From Hesseltinella vesiculosa (Eukaryota > Mucoromycota > Mucoromycetes > Mucorales > Cunninghamellaceae): a stretch of 64,000 nt of DNA. Each line of letters opens with the position of its first letter. The first letter of the stretch is position 1. The DNA lies in contig MCGT01000020.1 of NCBI GenBank assembly GCA_002104935.1, positions 310,001 to 374,000 on the forward strand. Direction: 5' to 3'. The notes under the pieces are model-generated. The model saw nothing but the letters and a program-made list of their open reading frames with translations. It was not told the DNA's origin and searched no databases. Shown piece after piece: positions 54,821-64,000 of this stretch. The translations under genes were made by a program, and so were the position numbers.

Positions 54821-57379
54821 CCTATATCCTTAAGTGAATCTTCACCGGGCATGGTTCGTGGCCATTTTTTTCTGGTGTGTTGAACGGTGTCTTTGTTTGT
54901 TTATTGTGTGATTTTTCTTATTTTCACCAACCCGACCTGGGCCACCAAGGACGTCGCTGGCGTTCACTCTCTGTGGTATTGATTCGCTGGGACGGCGTCG
55001 CAGAGAACTGACCACCTCCTTTGGACAAGGCCATGAATCCTCATGCGGTACCGCCGAATGTCGGGATGAAAGAGTATTGCACCACCAGTCAAGGAGTCAC
55101 CAATTCAACCAGATCTGAATCGTCGCAAGATCCAGGCCCTGCCATCGGTGCCCTGAGCAATATGCCATGCCTATGAGCACAATGGCGGAACATTGGGAGG
55201 GACGAACACGCCAATGACCAAAACCGCCTGATCCGTTGCCATTCGGCAGACTGGTGCACAACAAACTACCAATAATTTTACTTCCGAGTCACCTTTGCTT
55301 TTTACAACACATATCCATGCGATCTCCAAACTTCGAATTATGTCAAAGGCAAACATAGCGAGCAATTGCACAGCTGTCAATATCATCACCAGCTGGATCT
55401 CGGCAAGTACACCCGACGTTGCCGAGACAAGCGTTAAGGACCAAGGAAAAATCGGAAGCAACCGAAAGCGACAGATGCAACGAAAATGGCATAGCCTCGG
55501 TTTGTTGCAAATCAAGGATGAGTATAGGCAACGACGAAATCACGCTTGGGAAAATCTTCGGCGCTTAGCGAACGGACATGCATGAGTTGATGGACCAGAT
55601 TGAAGCGCAAACTTTGGGACCAGTCCACTTGGTATGCACCCTGAAACTCGACCCGAAGAAGACCAGCACCAATGTTGCTCGAGAAATAGAAGCCATGCCA
55701 CTAGTATCGACATGGCAACAGCGCCATGATCATTGCTACAGCTGCCTGTAACTCCGAAAATTGGGCTTGGGAACACCCATCTCGTGTCACTCCAACAAAA
55801 TACCTCGACCCCCTCAGCAGACCAACGTAATACAAAATATGGGCTATTTGCATTATCTCACGCTCTCCTTTTTATGTTATACTCTGCCGCATGCGAGGCC
55901 AGCAAGTTGCCATGTGATTCACGGCTCCCAACAAACAGTGGATGGCCTGCCACTGATTTCGTTCGGTAGATGCCACTGGTTGGTCGAGGATGCCCAACAT
56001 TTTGCGTGGGCACCGCATGTTGGGGCAGAACGAACAACATCAGGACAGGCACTTGTCAACGGACAGCATCCAGCGTTGTGCATGGTTGCCCACAGCCAAC
56101 GAGTTCTGGACCAGCCAGGTATACGGATGGCCCAAAAAATAAAGTAAGAGCTGTGGGTGGGCATATCTATTTGCTATATCCGGAAACTAGAACTGCAGCC
56201 TGTGGTGGGCAACTGTTCGGCCCGTGCGCACGCAAGAGCCAGTCGTCGATCTTTGCCTTGAAGTTCTGCACACTTGCAAATGGTGTGGGATCGAGACTGT
56301 CCGCCGCTGCCAACATGTTCTGGATTCGTTAGGACTGTAAAAGTCGATTACGTCGAGCCCATAATGCGTGAGGTGTTTCGACTTTCGGAGCACCGGTAGG
56401 GACGACTTCGCATGAGATCTTCTAGGGGCGGATATATCCGGTTCTCGCCATCGCGAGAAGCACTCGTGAAGTCACTTAATGGCGTGTCGTGTAGTCTGAC
56501 GAGAATGTTATGGCGTAGCATGACAATATATCTTATCGTGCACCGCGCGATTCTTGAGGGACACTCGGCCCCACCGCTCTTGCGCGCCGCCCCCCAGCTC
56601 TCCCTGCCGCTTCCCTACCTTCTCGCCCCCCCCCACCCCCCCTCCCGAATCACCGCGCACCCATGGCGAAACCCCCCCCCACCACCCCGTGCTAGGTGGG
56701 GACCTCGGTCTGCCGCGGGGCGAGCCCAATTCGTTCGGGCTGCGAGGCCAATACTCGTCGAGACGCTCGCTCAAACATCTGCTACGGTAAGCATATGAGG
56801 CAGGCGATTGCGCTTCGCGTGCTGCGACCCTTATTTTCTATATAATTTTTCTAGGAGCATGGCTGATCGCCGTACTATCACCTCGGACTTATTGGGGTAA
56901 CGTGAGACCATCGCCAGTCTTGCACATACGCCACAATGCAGGGCCCCATCCTTCTATTTTTTTTGTTTTTCGTCTTTGTTTGCGGGCAACCACGTTTCTG
57001 GGGACTCTGGATTTTTGACTTGTGTTAGGCGCGTCGAGTGGCCTGACGTTTGCCCAATCGGCATGCTCTAGCGAAGATCGGGAGTTCGGTCCGAGCTCAC
57101 CCGTCTAATGAATTTCAGAATGGTCGAACTAAATAATATCAACGACGGTTCGTGTCCACCGCTTCGTAAAAAGGGATGCAGAGGAAACAGCCCATGGGCA
57201 GCAAAAAAAAAGTGAAATATCAACAAACCCACGCCTCGCCCATTTCTGAGTTAGTTTTTTTTTTTTTGTTTCACGTTTTCCTCTTCTTTCACCTTTTTTT
57301 TCCACTTCCCAATCCCTGTCATCTCTGCTAGTACTTTTTCGATTTTTACTATTCCTCATCTTACCCTCTACTGTTGAAT
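54821..57379. other. Decayed repeats with a C-rich island
   Basis: No intact gene. At about 54.9-55.6 kb + strand fragments may be the eroded RuvC half of copy B. At 56330 down to 56190 the - strand reads NMLAAADSLDPTPFASVQNF then KAKIDDWLLRA, protein-like but isolated, possibly a gag-type fragment. 56507-57000 begins TGTTATGGCGTAGC and could be a solo LTR, but ends were not established. 56590-56700 is extremely C-rich and is reported separately. Confidence 0.35.
56590..56700. other. C-rich island, G-quadruplex-prone on the - strand
   Basis: C9-A-C7 at about 56626-56642 and C10 at about 56672-56680 lie among GC-rich bases, in sharp contrast to the AT-rich surroundings. The - strand has at least four closely spaced G runs, enough for a quadruplex. 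Confidence 0.6.
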
Positions 57380-57616
57380 ATGGACACCGTACAGGAGCAG
57401 CGAATATACTTGGAAAGTTTGAAAAGAAGGAAAATACAACGACGCGAAGAAGAAGAGCAAAGAGGTAATAAGCGCAGTAAAACAACAAAACTAGATGAGC
57501 TGAACAAATGCTTCATTTCAAAACATACAGGAAGAGTACCTTGCCCAAGATGCGGTGGATCAAACCATAATAATGCAAGATCTCGTCTCTGTCCTTTCAA
57601 TCGAAAGTCAATCTGA
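57380..57616 (+). pseudogene. Zinc-knuckle N-terminal fragment of the Fanzor family
   Basis: The frame MDTVQEQRIYLESLKRRKIQ continues through a basic stretch to PCPRCGGSNHNNARSRLCPF NRKSI and stops at 57614-57616. The C-x2-C...H...S-R-CPF pattern is the knuckle of copies A, B and D. It might be the 5' exon of copy C, but the only GT before the stop (57607) does not join copy C in frame, and copy C has its own knuckle-like block. I therefore list it as a separate remnant. Confidence 0.5.
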
Positions 57617-57688
57617 AGAGTGCCTGGTCTAATTTTTTTTTTTTTTTTTTTTTTTACTGCAGGCTATTTCGGGGTTCCAACGGCAGCC

Positions 57689-60527
57689 ATGGTTCGGCAG
57701 CAGAATAGACAAGGTAGGGCCGCTGGACAAGAGCGGCTTCGTTTGGAGCAAGCCAACCTTGATGTTCCACGCTGTCAACGCTGTATCCTTCCCGATGGCA
57801 CCAATGATGGCTGTCTGCACCATGGCAACACGGCAAGCCACCTGTGCCATGCACACAAGACCAGCATGGATGATATTGTCAGTAACGTCCTTGGTCCAAG
57901 GCACCATAGCTTTGTGCGACGATGTACGTTGAAGCGAACGCTGACTTGTTTTGGTCGAACCCGGCGCCAGCGGCTTTCCGCAAAAATCAAGGTTATCCGG
58001 GAGGTTGAACGCGTAGTCGATCATGTGCGCAACGTGTCAATCAAGGCCATGCTCTTTGTCCAACACCATGTGCTCAAGATGCTCAGTGCCGGCGAACCAA
58101 TCCCTCCAACGCTTGGCATGCAAGGGTACGTGTACGGGGTGATGCAACTTGTCATCGGCAAGCAGGTCACGAACACCAACCCCAACTTGCCTCAGGACAC
58201 CGCGAATGCTTTCCAAGCCTATGTGGAACAATTCGACGCTTCCGGTCTTCCAACTGTTGACCCCCTTCCCGGGTACTCGCAATGCTATGCGCATATGGCC
58301 AAGACTCTGGCAACAACAATTAAGAACTGCCTTACCGAGGCATTTGAGCCTCGCTGCAAGGCATACATAGCATTTAAATTGCGTACCTTGATCTCTCGGA
58401 CTGTAAGTGGGAAAAAAGAGGAGTACAGGAGTGACGATCTCTAATATACTTGTATATATATATGGATGATGCAGGACAAACCAAAAAAGAAGGAGCTCAA
58501 GAAATTGGTGAACTATGTCTATTCCAAGCTATCTGGTGAAGACCCCGCCAATGAGCCAGCCTATGCTCGCCAATCTTGGGAGCGAGCTGTAGCCACAGTT
58601 CTGGAGACAACTTCCCTTGGTCCACAACCAGTAACTTTTGAAAACTTGACAGCCAAGTTTTATGAATACGTCCCAGTGATGTACAAGTTCCTAGGTAAAT
58701 ATACATAGAGCCTAGTCTGCAAGAAGATGACTCATTTTTTTTTAAAAGAGGAAATGGAAGCACACAGCACAGCACAAACTGACCAGCCATCCGAATGGGT
58801 CATTGTTGACGAAGCTGATTCCCAATACTGTCGTGAACTGTTGAGCGCAGTGGATGGATTTGACGATCTTGGACGACGACAAAAAGCACAGGTTCAGCGT
58901 GCCACGCATAAATTCATGAATAGCCCGGCCCTCCCACTGAACTTTGGTCCCCGTATGGAAGACGATATGCGCCAAGCCATCACAGCCTTGATTAGGACGA
59001 CACGCTTTCAACTATCGATGTCCCACCAATACCTGCAAGGCAATGACATGATCGACCCGTCGCTCTGTTTCAAATCCCAGTCAGCCTCGCTCTGTCAAAC
59101 CACAAAAATGTACACCCTCCTTCCAACCCTCCGCTTTACACGCAAGTTCATCACTATGGATCATCAATGCTGGTCCCGAGTATTCTCTCAAGCCGGCCGG
59201 GGTGCAACCACGGCTAGTTGACGACCAGCTGTTTTTAACCCAGCTTGGAGAACACACTCAGCAAGAATCTGACCTCCAGCAAGTCGGGAAGAAGTTCTTA
59301 GTGTTTTGGAAGACGCTCAACTTCAAAAAAGCGAACCTTAGCAAAGTGTAAGTTTGGAAGTGGCAAGGAAAAAAAAAAGTGGTTAGTGCAGACTTTTTAC
59401 TCCGTTTTGTCGATAGCTTTGACACACTAGGCACTTACAACACAGATCTCCCTCCTGAAGAAACCGATATCGCGTTCACCAACTTGATTCGAACGGACGG
59501 TCATACAGTTGAATTCATTTGTTCGAAGAAAGCTGCCGAATTACTCCCTGACTTGGTGATGAGCGATCTGGATGATGAAGACATGGAAGTTTTTAAGCCT
59601 ATGGGTGTGGACCCTGGACACTCGGTGCTTTTTACGTCAATGGATACCAATCGCCAATGCCTCCGACTCACAAATCCTGAATTTTACCATCGCATCGGGC
59701 ACATGCGCCGACGATACACACGCCAGAACAACGCCGAGCAACTTGGCATCAATCCTATCATTTCAAGCCTACCGACCAAGAAAACCGTCTCTGTTTCAAG
59801 GTGGATGGCCTATTGCCGTCAACTATGCCTTTGCCTGCCTTCCCTGACAAATTTCTACGGAAGTGCATTTACCAACGATCGCTTTCTTGCGTATGTCAGC
59901 AAGCAGAAGATACTGGATGAAGCTGTGAACATCTTTGTATCAGACGGTAGGAAATACAGGAAAAGCAAGGCTAGGTAAGCTAGAGGTGTGGCGGTGCGTA
60001 AGTGCAATGGAGCAATATTGCTCATTTTTATTTTTAGGAGGGGTGTGGATGTGGACGACGACGAGAACGACGAGGGCGACGAAGACGGCGAGGATGAGCG
60101 TCCAAATATACCATTGCTTATGCTTGGATCAGGTGTCTTTGGTTTCACTCGCCAAGGGAAAAAAACCCGTATGTCGATCATCCCGAAACTGAAGGCAGCC
60201 GAAAAGGAGGGCCGTCTGCTTGTTTGTGTGGTGAACGAAGCGTACACCAGCCAGGTAATAGTGGCAAGACATGGACGGTAAAAAAAAACGTGGGCTCACA
60301 ATTATCTCTGGTTGTAGGTTTGCTGCTTCTGCCATCACCGATCATTATCCACGAAAAGAGCACTGGATCCACTGACGAACGCTACCTTTGGTCTTTGGGC
60401 TGTCAAGTATTGCCGGGTGTGCAGGACAAACGTGAACCGAGATAAGTCAGCCGCCACCAACATCCTCCACTTGGGCTTGCGTGAACAAGAGCACCTGGAT
60501 CGGCCAGCTGTGTTTTGTCGCCATTGA
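57689..60527 (+). CDS. Fanzor (eukaryotic TnpB-like RNA-guided nuclease), copy C, nearly complete
   Basis: Exons in order: MVRQQNRQGRAAGQERLRLE; knuckle-like CQRCILPDGTNDGCLHHGNT with HLCHAHKTS; helical domain (VYGVMQLVIGKQVTNTN); intron 58405-58473; YVPVMYKFL; intron 58695-58749; KMYTLLPTLRFTRKFIT; VGKKFLVFWKTLNFKKANLS; intron 59350-59415. RuvC-I is FKPMGVDPGHSVLF (about 59602). An acidic linker (DVDDDENDEGDEDGEDE) precedes LLMLGSGVFGFTRQGKKTRM and VVNEAYTSQ joined over an intron (60255-60317) to VCCFCHHR. CRVC and NRDKSAATNIL follow, with stop 60525-60527. The two Asp of the RuvC site and the Glu in NEAYTS are present. One frame change between about 59150 and 59190 is not explained by a normal intron, so the copy may be a recent pseudogene or the read may hold an indel. 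Fanzors cut DNA guided by an omega RNA. Confidence 0.78.
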
Positions 60528-61055
60528 AACCCAAAAAGGTTTTGTGCTTACACTATCAACAGAGTAGATAGCAATGCTCCTGGTGATTATTGTTGGCCCT
60601 CTAGTAAGTCATGAAAAAGCGCGGAGTCAACAAAATACCCACTCATTTTTTATTATTCTATAGGGTATCTTCTCTCAACGCAAATCCATGAATACAGTGT
60701 GCTGACCAATTTCCTCTTTTTTTTTTGTTGCTTCATTCTCGGTATCCCTGCAACTTTTGCTTTTTTCGCGTCATCCCATATTTGACTTTGCGTTGGGATA
60801 TTTGGTAAGCGGTCTGGTATTCGCCACTCTATACTTACCCCTCGTATATCTATTTTTATCAGATCTTTTTGTGACATTTTGTTTCTGTCGCTTACGACAT
60901 TACGTTGTGAATAAAGTTTACACCTTGATCGTGTTATCTCCCTTCCTTTCCCATTCATTTTCATCATAGTTTCACTTTTTGAATTCATTTACAATGTTTA
61001 ATAATATTGCTACTTTTAATGAAAAGAAAAAAATAGGGTGGTTGGGTGGGGAGAC
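60528..61055. other. 3' flank of Fanzor copy C
   Basis: No gene. T10 at about 60718-60728. It is the place where an omega RNA linked to copy C would be expected. Also the 3' flank of the - strand LEA-2 gene. Confidence 0.35.
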
Positions 61056-61997
61056 TCAAGAGCGAAAAAGACAGGGGAATTGGACTTTGTTGACGATGGA
61101 TGGATGGGTAGTGACAAACAAGGCTGTAGCGTCCAGGAGGATATGATAATCAATGGTCAAATTTTGTGGCTGGGAAGAGCTGAAGCAGCTATCATCAATG
61201 CTTTTCAGAGCTTGCGGTGTCCTGGCCAACATGGTGTAGTTGATAAAAAATGGAACCTGGAAAGTGACATTGCCACTCGGTGGGACCCATTGGGCAGCTA
61301 GAAAACCTTGGCCAATCGCAATTTGACTGTCGGGAGGTCCGTAGTAGGCCTGCAATGTGGATGAGATTTCTTTCGTTAGGTAACCCAGTTTTTTTTATAT
61401 TTTTTTTAATACCGTTGAAGCCATGTTTGCAAGGTGGATGCCAAAAACGTTTCGGTTACTGATCTGGACTAGGAGATTGACTTGGCTGCCAGTCGTATTG
61501 TTGGTCTCAAAGCCCACCAATTGAAACGATGGCTGGCGGTAGCTGCCAAGCACACCAGCCAGAACAACAATCACTGCGGCCGCACTGATGATCACGATCC
61601 AAAGCATGTAACTGACCCATTTTGGCAAACAAGTACAGCACCAGAATTGGTAACAGCCGAGATTTGTTTTGGGCGTACAGAACCGGCATCGACGTTGCAC
61701 TTCGCAATCAAGGATATAACTTGGAATCGACAAGATTGGCTGGTCGGAACCAAGCGAAGGATAGGTGCTAGTCGATCGACAGTACCGCTGGCATAAATCT
61801 GAATGGCTAAGCCCACAGCCTTGGCTATGCACTAACAAAAAAAAAAAAAAATGAGCGGATGTGAAAATGTCAGCGTGATCATCGCTCTCTGGATTACTCC
61901 GTGTAAGCCCACTCTCTTTATTCAAATCGCATTTCTCGTTATATTTTTCGACCGTAATAATCTCGATATTGGGTTCTGGTGACTGCCTTGTTGTCAT
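61056..61997 (-). CDS. LEA-2-type single-pass membrane protein, second copy
   Basis: Start MTTRQSPEPNIEIITVEKYN at 61997. A possible intron lies at about 61870-61830, where a T14 run ends in TTAG. A cysteine-rich cytosolic segment (CEVQRRCRFCTPKTNLGC and FWCCTCLPKW) precedes one membrane helix (MLWIVIISAAAVIVVLAGVL). The LEA-2-like luminal domain reads FQLVGFETNNTTGSQVNLLV and QISNRNVFGIHLANMAST, then after an intron at about 61413-61352, AYYGPPDSQIAIGQGFLAAQ and NVTFQVPFFINYT. It ends CLFRS at 61056. Same domain order as the gene at 7587 but low residue identity by eye. Role unknown; LEA-2 domains often bind lipid or sit between membranes. Confidence 0.75.
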
Positions 61998-62363
61998 GCT
62001 ATGCTCTCAGCGAGAAAGTTTTTAAGAAGGAAAAAAAAGGTTGAACACTGACACTTTCTTTTGTGTTTTATTCCCCAGGTCAAACAAGTGTCATATCCGT
62101 GGCTATTTAAATTCATATTTGATTCTGCATTATTTTTATTTTTGGACAACCAGTTCATATCAGGATGGCTACTTTCTCCCTGAAAAAAAAAGGCATGAAT
62201 GATAACATGCCTCGGTCGGTGTTTGGACTGACAGCGGATCTTTTTTCTATGGCATAATGTCAACGTCACCATTGATTTTAACACATTTAACATTTTTTCT
62301 GCATTTTAGAAAACTCGGAGCGACTTACACTGCAGGTAAAGAAAAGAGAGGATTTATGCAGAT
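61998..62363. other. Upstream flank of the second LEA-2 gene
   Basis: AT-rich promoter-type sequence; no gene is seen. Confidence 0.5.
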
Positions 62364-62819
62364 CTACATGGGCTGAACAGGGTGAAGTACCACAAGTTTA
62401 TTTTGATGCCCCGTAAATAGAACCGGCTCGGAGTCACATTCTGCAACCACTTTTTCTATAAACTTCACATTACACAAAACATTTATCGCTAGTAGAGCCC
62501 CCATTATCCGTACACCATGGACAGCGGGGGCGGGACATGTAGAAGAAGACGCACATTTCCTTTGCGTCATTAAATGTGCTTGACAATCTTCGTTACCAGG
62601 GTTGTAGGCATGATGGCGCAGGGGTAAAAAAAAATTTTTTTTCACAAATTTGACAATGAAAAAATCACGGGCAAGGTTTCGGTGAAGAACCGTTTCATGC
62701 AATTGATGCTGCAAGCCGAGGCAAAATCTACAATAGGCACAATGCCTCCACCTGTCAAAAGAGATAGTGGGATCTCGAAGTAAGATTGTTAAGGCAGGAC
62801 AAGCTTCCATGCCATGCAC
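62364..62819 (-). CDS. Uncharacterised ORF, 151 codons
   Basis: Open frame with protein-like stretches: AYCRFCLGLQHQLHETVLHR, NLARDFFIVKFVKKN and RIMGALLAINVLCNVKFIEK. Start context and splice structure are not clear, and the block crosses an A9-T9 tract at about 62627-62642. I do not recognise the family. It sits in the repeat-rich end of the window, so a transposon remnant is as likely as a host gene. Confidence 0.3.
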   Translation of the reverse strand: MHGMEACPALTILLRDPTISFDRWRHCAYCRFCLGLQHQLHETVLHRNLARDFFIVKFVKKNFFLPLRHHAYNPGNEDCQAHLMTQRKCASSSTCPAPAVHGVRIMGALLAINVLCNVKFIEKVVAECDSEPVLFTGHQNKLVVLHPVQPM

Positions 62820-63482
62820 TTTTCTGGAATTTTTGACTTTTCATTTGCCTCGAAGCTGACTAGCAAGAATGGGCCAATCAGATGATGCGGGTTTTGTATT
62901 TCGCAATGATTGGTTATGGAAAATTTGAGAAGAAAAAAACAGCGCAACCAATCAAATAGCCAGCTGCATATGCGCTACTAAGCGCACTAACATGATCCGC
63001 TTGCAGAAAAGAATTTGTCGCATCTTTCTGCAAAGCATGTTATTTTTACCACCTTGGATTTATAGACCAAGCATGGTAAGGCATAGGGAGAGGCATGCGT
63101 GAAATAGACAGAATGATATGGATAGTCGCAACTTCTCCAATCTGGAGCATTTTTGTTTAACTGAGGATGACTCTGGGGCCTGAATTTTTTTTTTTCGTGG
63201 TTTGGTTTGCCAGGCAGTGTTAAGTTTTTATTTAAGAAGCACAGTAAAATGAGCAATAGAGATAGGCAAAGAGTGCAACCTATATCATTGATGGTACGCT
63301 ACTTCATTTTATATTTCAAAAAGAAAGGTACGTAGTAAAAAAAGGGCCAAGGATGTGATTGGCGGTCATTCTCGCTGGCATTGGAGGTTTGATCATCCGC
63401 AACACGCGATTCTTTTTTTTGTTTGTTTATCTAGGCTCTTCTATCTTTTTCTTTATTTCTGCTCAATTTCTATCTTTCCCTG
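62820..63482. other. Intergenic before Fanzor copy D
   Basis: AT-rich; the - strand frame 62987-63256 is unsupported. The last 80 bases (CT-rich, 63440-63480) are the likely promoter of copy D. Confidence 0.45.
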
Positions 63483-64000
63483 ATGCAATCGCTTCTTCAA
63501 TCCGTCTACGTAACTCTGTGCCACATCCCTGAAGAAGATTTCCGCCGGGCGTTGCCTGATCAGTTGGGCCAAGCTTGGATGACCACCGAACAATTCTACA
63601 CTGTTTGGTCACAAGCAAAAGTCTATCGTCAAAGTAAGTCATCCATCACTTCAATCATGTCTTTTTCTTTACCCATCTTCGTAGGACGGGAAACTGGGCC
63701 CACGCCACAACGACGTGCCCAACAACAGGAACAAAACGATCGCGCCGAGGGGAGACGGCAGCGCCAAGAAGATGAGCGAAATCCTGATGCTGTGGGACCG
63801 TGTGCCACATGCGGCCAAATGGGACACTGTTCGTCTGCCAGCCGCCTCTGTCCTTACCATCGCATGAACAAGAAGGATTACATCAACGAAATGATGCCAG
63901 GTGGTGAGCGCTACACGATAAAAAAAAGCTTTGAAGATGCCGTCCGGCAGCCTTTCAAGCTCGCTTTGAAGCGCAACATAGAATCGACCAGCGCCTGCAA
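63483..64000 (+). CDS. Fanzor family copy D, N-terminal part, runs off the window
   Basis: Exon 1 reads MQSLLQSVYVTLCHIPEEDF and RRALPDQLGQAWMTTEQFYT, splices at about 63634-63684 (GTAAGT...CGTAG), then gives an Arg/Gln/Glu-rich helix (RRAQQQEQNDRAEGRRQRQE). The knuckle GPCATCGQMGHCSSASRLCP with YHRMNKKDYINEM follows, then KKSFEDAVRQPFKLALKRNI. Exon layout matches copy B, but the family is better preserved here: no stop and a clean splice. The RuvC half lies beyond 64000. Function as for the other copies; whether intact cannot be judged. Confidence 0.7.
   Translation, partial: MQSLLQSVYVTLCHIPEEDFRRALPDQLGQAWMTTEQFYTVWSQAKVYRQSKSSITSIMSFSLPIFVGRETGPTPQRRAQQQEQNDRAEGRRQRQEDERNPDAVGPCATCGQMGHCSSASRLCPYHRMNKKDYINEMMPGGERYTIKKSFEDAVRQPFKLALKRNIESTSAC

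Noticed and set aside
56508..56798. ORFs in the C-rich island
   Set aside because: Both strands are open only because of the skewed composition; peptides are proline- or glycine-homopolymeric.
57060..57110. tRNA-like T-arm around GAGTTCGGTCCGAGCTC
   Set aside because: No matching A box, acceptor stem or cloverleaf could be folded around it.
60653..60988. - strand ORF of 111 codons downstream of Fanzor copy C
   Set aside because: Lys/Arg-rich low-complexity reading of AT-rich spacer without domain or splice support.

Overview
The window is eukaryotic, almost certainly a chromosome segment of an early-diverging filamentous fungus of the Mucoromycota (Mucorales-like). Genes are short and broken by many 50-100 bp GT-AG introns, often with long A or T runs next to the splice sites. 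Gene content is fungal: DASH subunit Ask1, an Opi1-like repressor, a WOPR regulator and a Srk1/Rck2-type kinase. It also includes genes kept in early fungi and animals but lost from most Dikarya: a FAM72 protein, a ZMAT5 minor-spliceosome protein and a neurochondrin. No bacterial features (operons, CRISPR, ribosome binding sites) were seen. Genus cannot be fixed from sequence alone.

Layout. 1-2228: 3' part of a subtilisin-like protease. 2.4-3.8 kb: foldback element with a poly(A)-tailed retroposon inserted in one arm. 5.2-12.9 kb: seven-pass membrane protein, LEA-2-type membrane protein, small proline-rich membrane protein, FAM72, and a Golgi-type PC-esterase/SGNH protein. 13.2-15.6 kb (-): receptor-like pseudokinase. 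16.2-18.5 kb (-): F-box protein and TFIIH subunit Ssl1, which shares a 100 bp divergent promoter with a mitochondrial alpha/beta-hydrolase-like gene. 19.5-20.8 kb: alkaline ceramidase. 21.9-22.7 kb: WOPR transcription factor. 25.6-30.2 kb: decayed Fanzor (eukaryotic TnpB-like RNA-guided nuclease) genes, followed by a second foldback element. 32.4-45 kb: BAG-domain coiled-coil protein, HPP membrane protein, neurochondrin, small HVA1/Tudor-like protein, RBX1, ZMAT5 (-) and OPI1. 45.2-52.1 kb: RPL7 (-) with an intronic C/D snoRNA, an RMI1/TDRD3-like OB-fold protein, a Rck2/Srk1-like kinase (-) and ASK1 (-). 52.6-64 kb: repeat-rich, with three more Fanzor-family copies on the + strand and a second LEA-2 membrane protein (-).

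The housekeeping genes are not a pathway. The organising theme of the accessory DNA is a scattered Fanzor family. There are one nearly complete copy (57.7-60.5 kb), two clearly broken ones, one fragment and one copy running off the window end. Each has an N-terminal C-x2-C...H...C zinc knuckle and, where complete, a RuvC-like C-terminus with a C4 zinc finger. The best candidate for a poorly described system is this expanded, intron-bearing, knuckle-tipped Fanzor family. The foldback elements are a second candidate.
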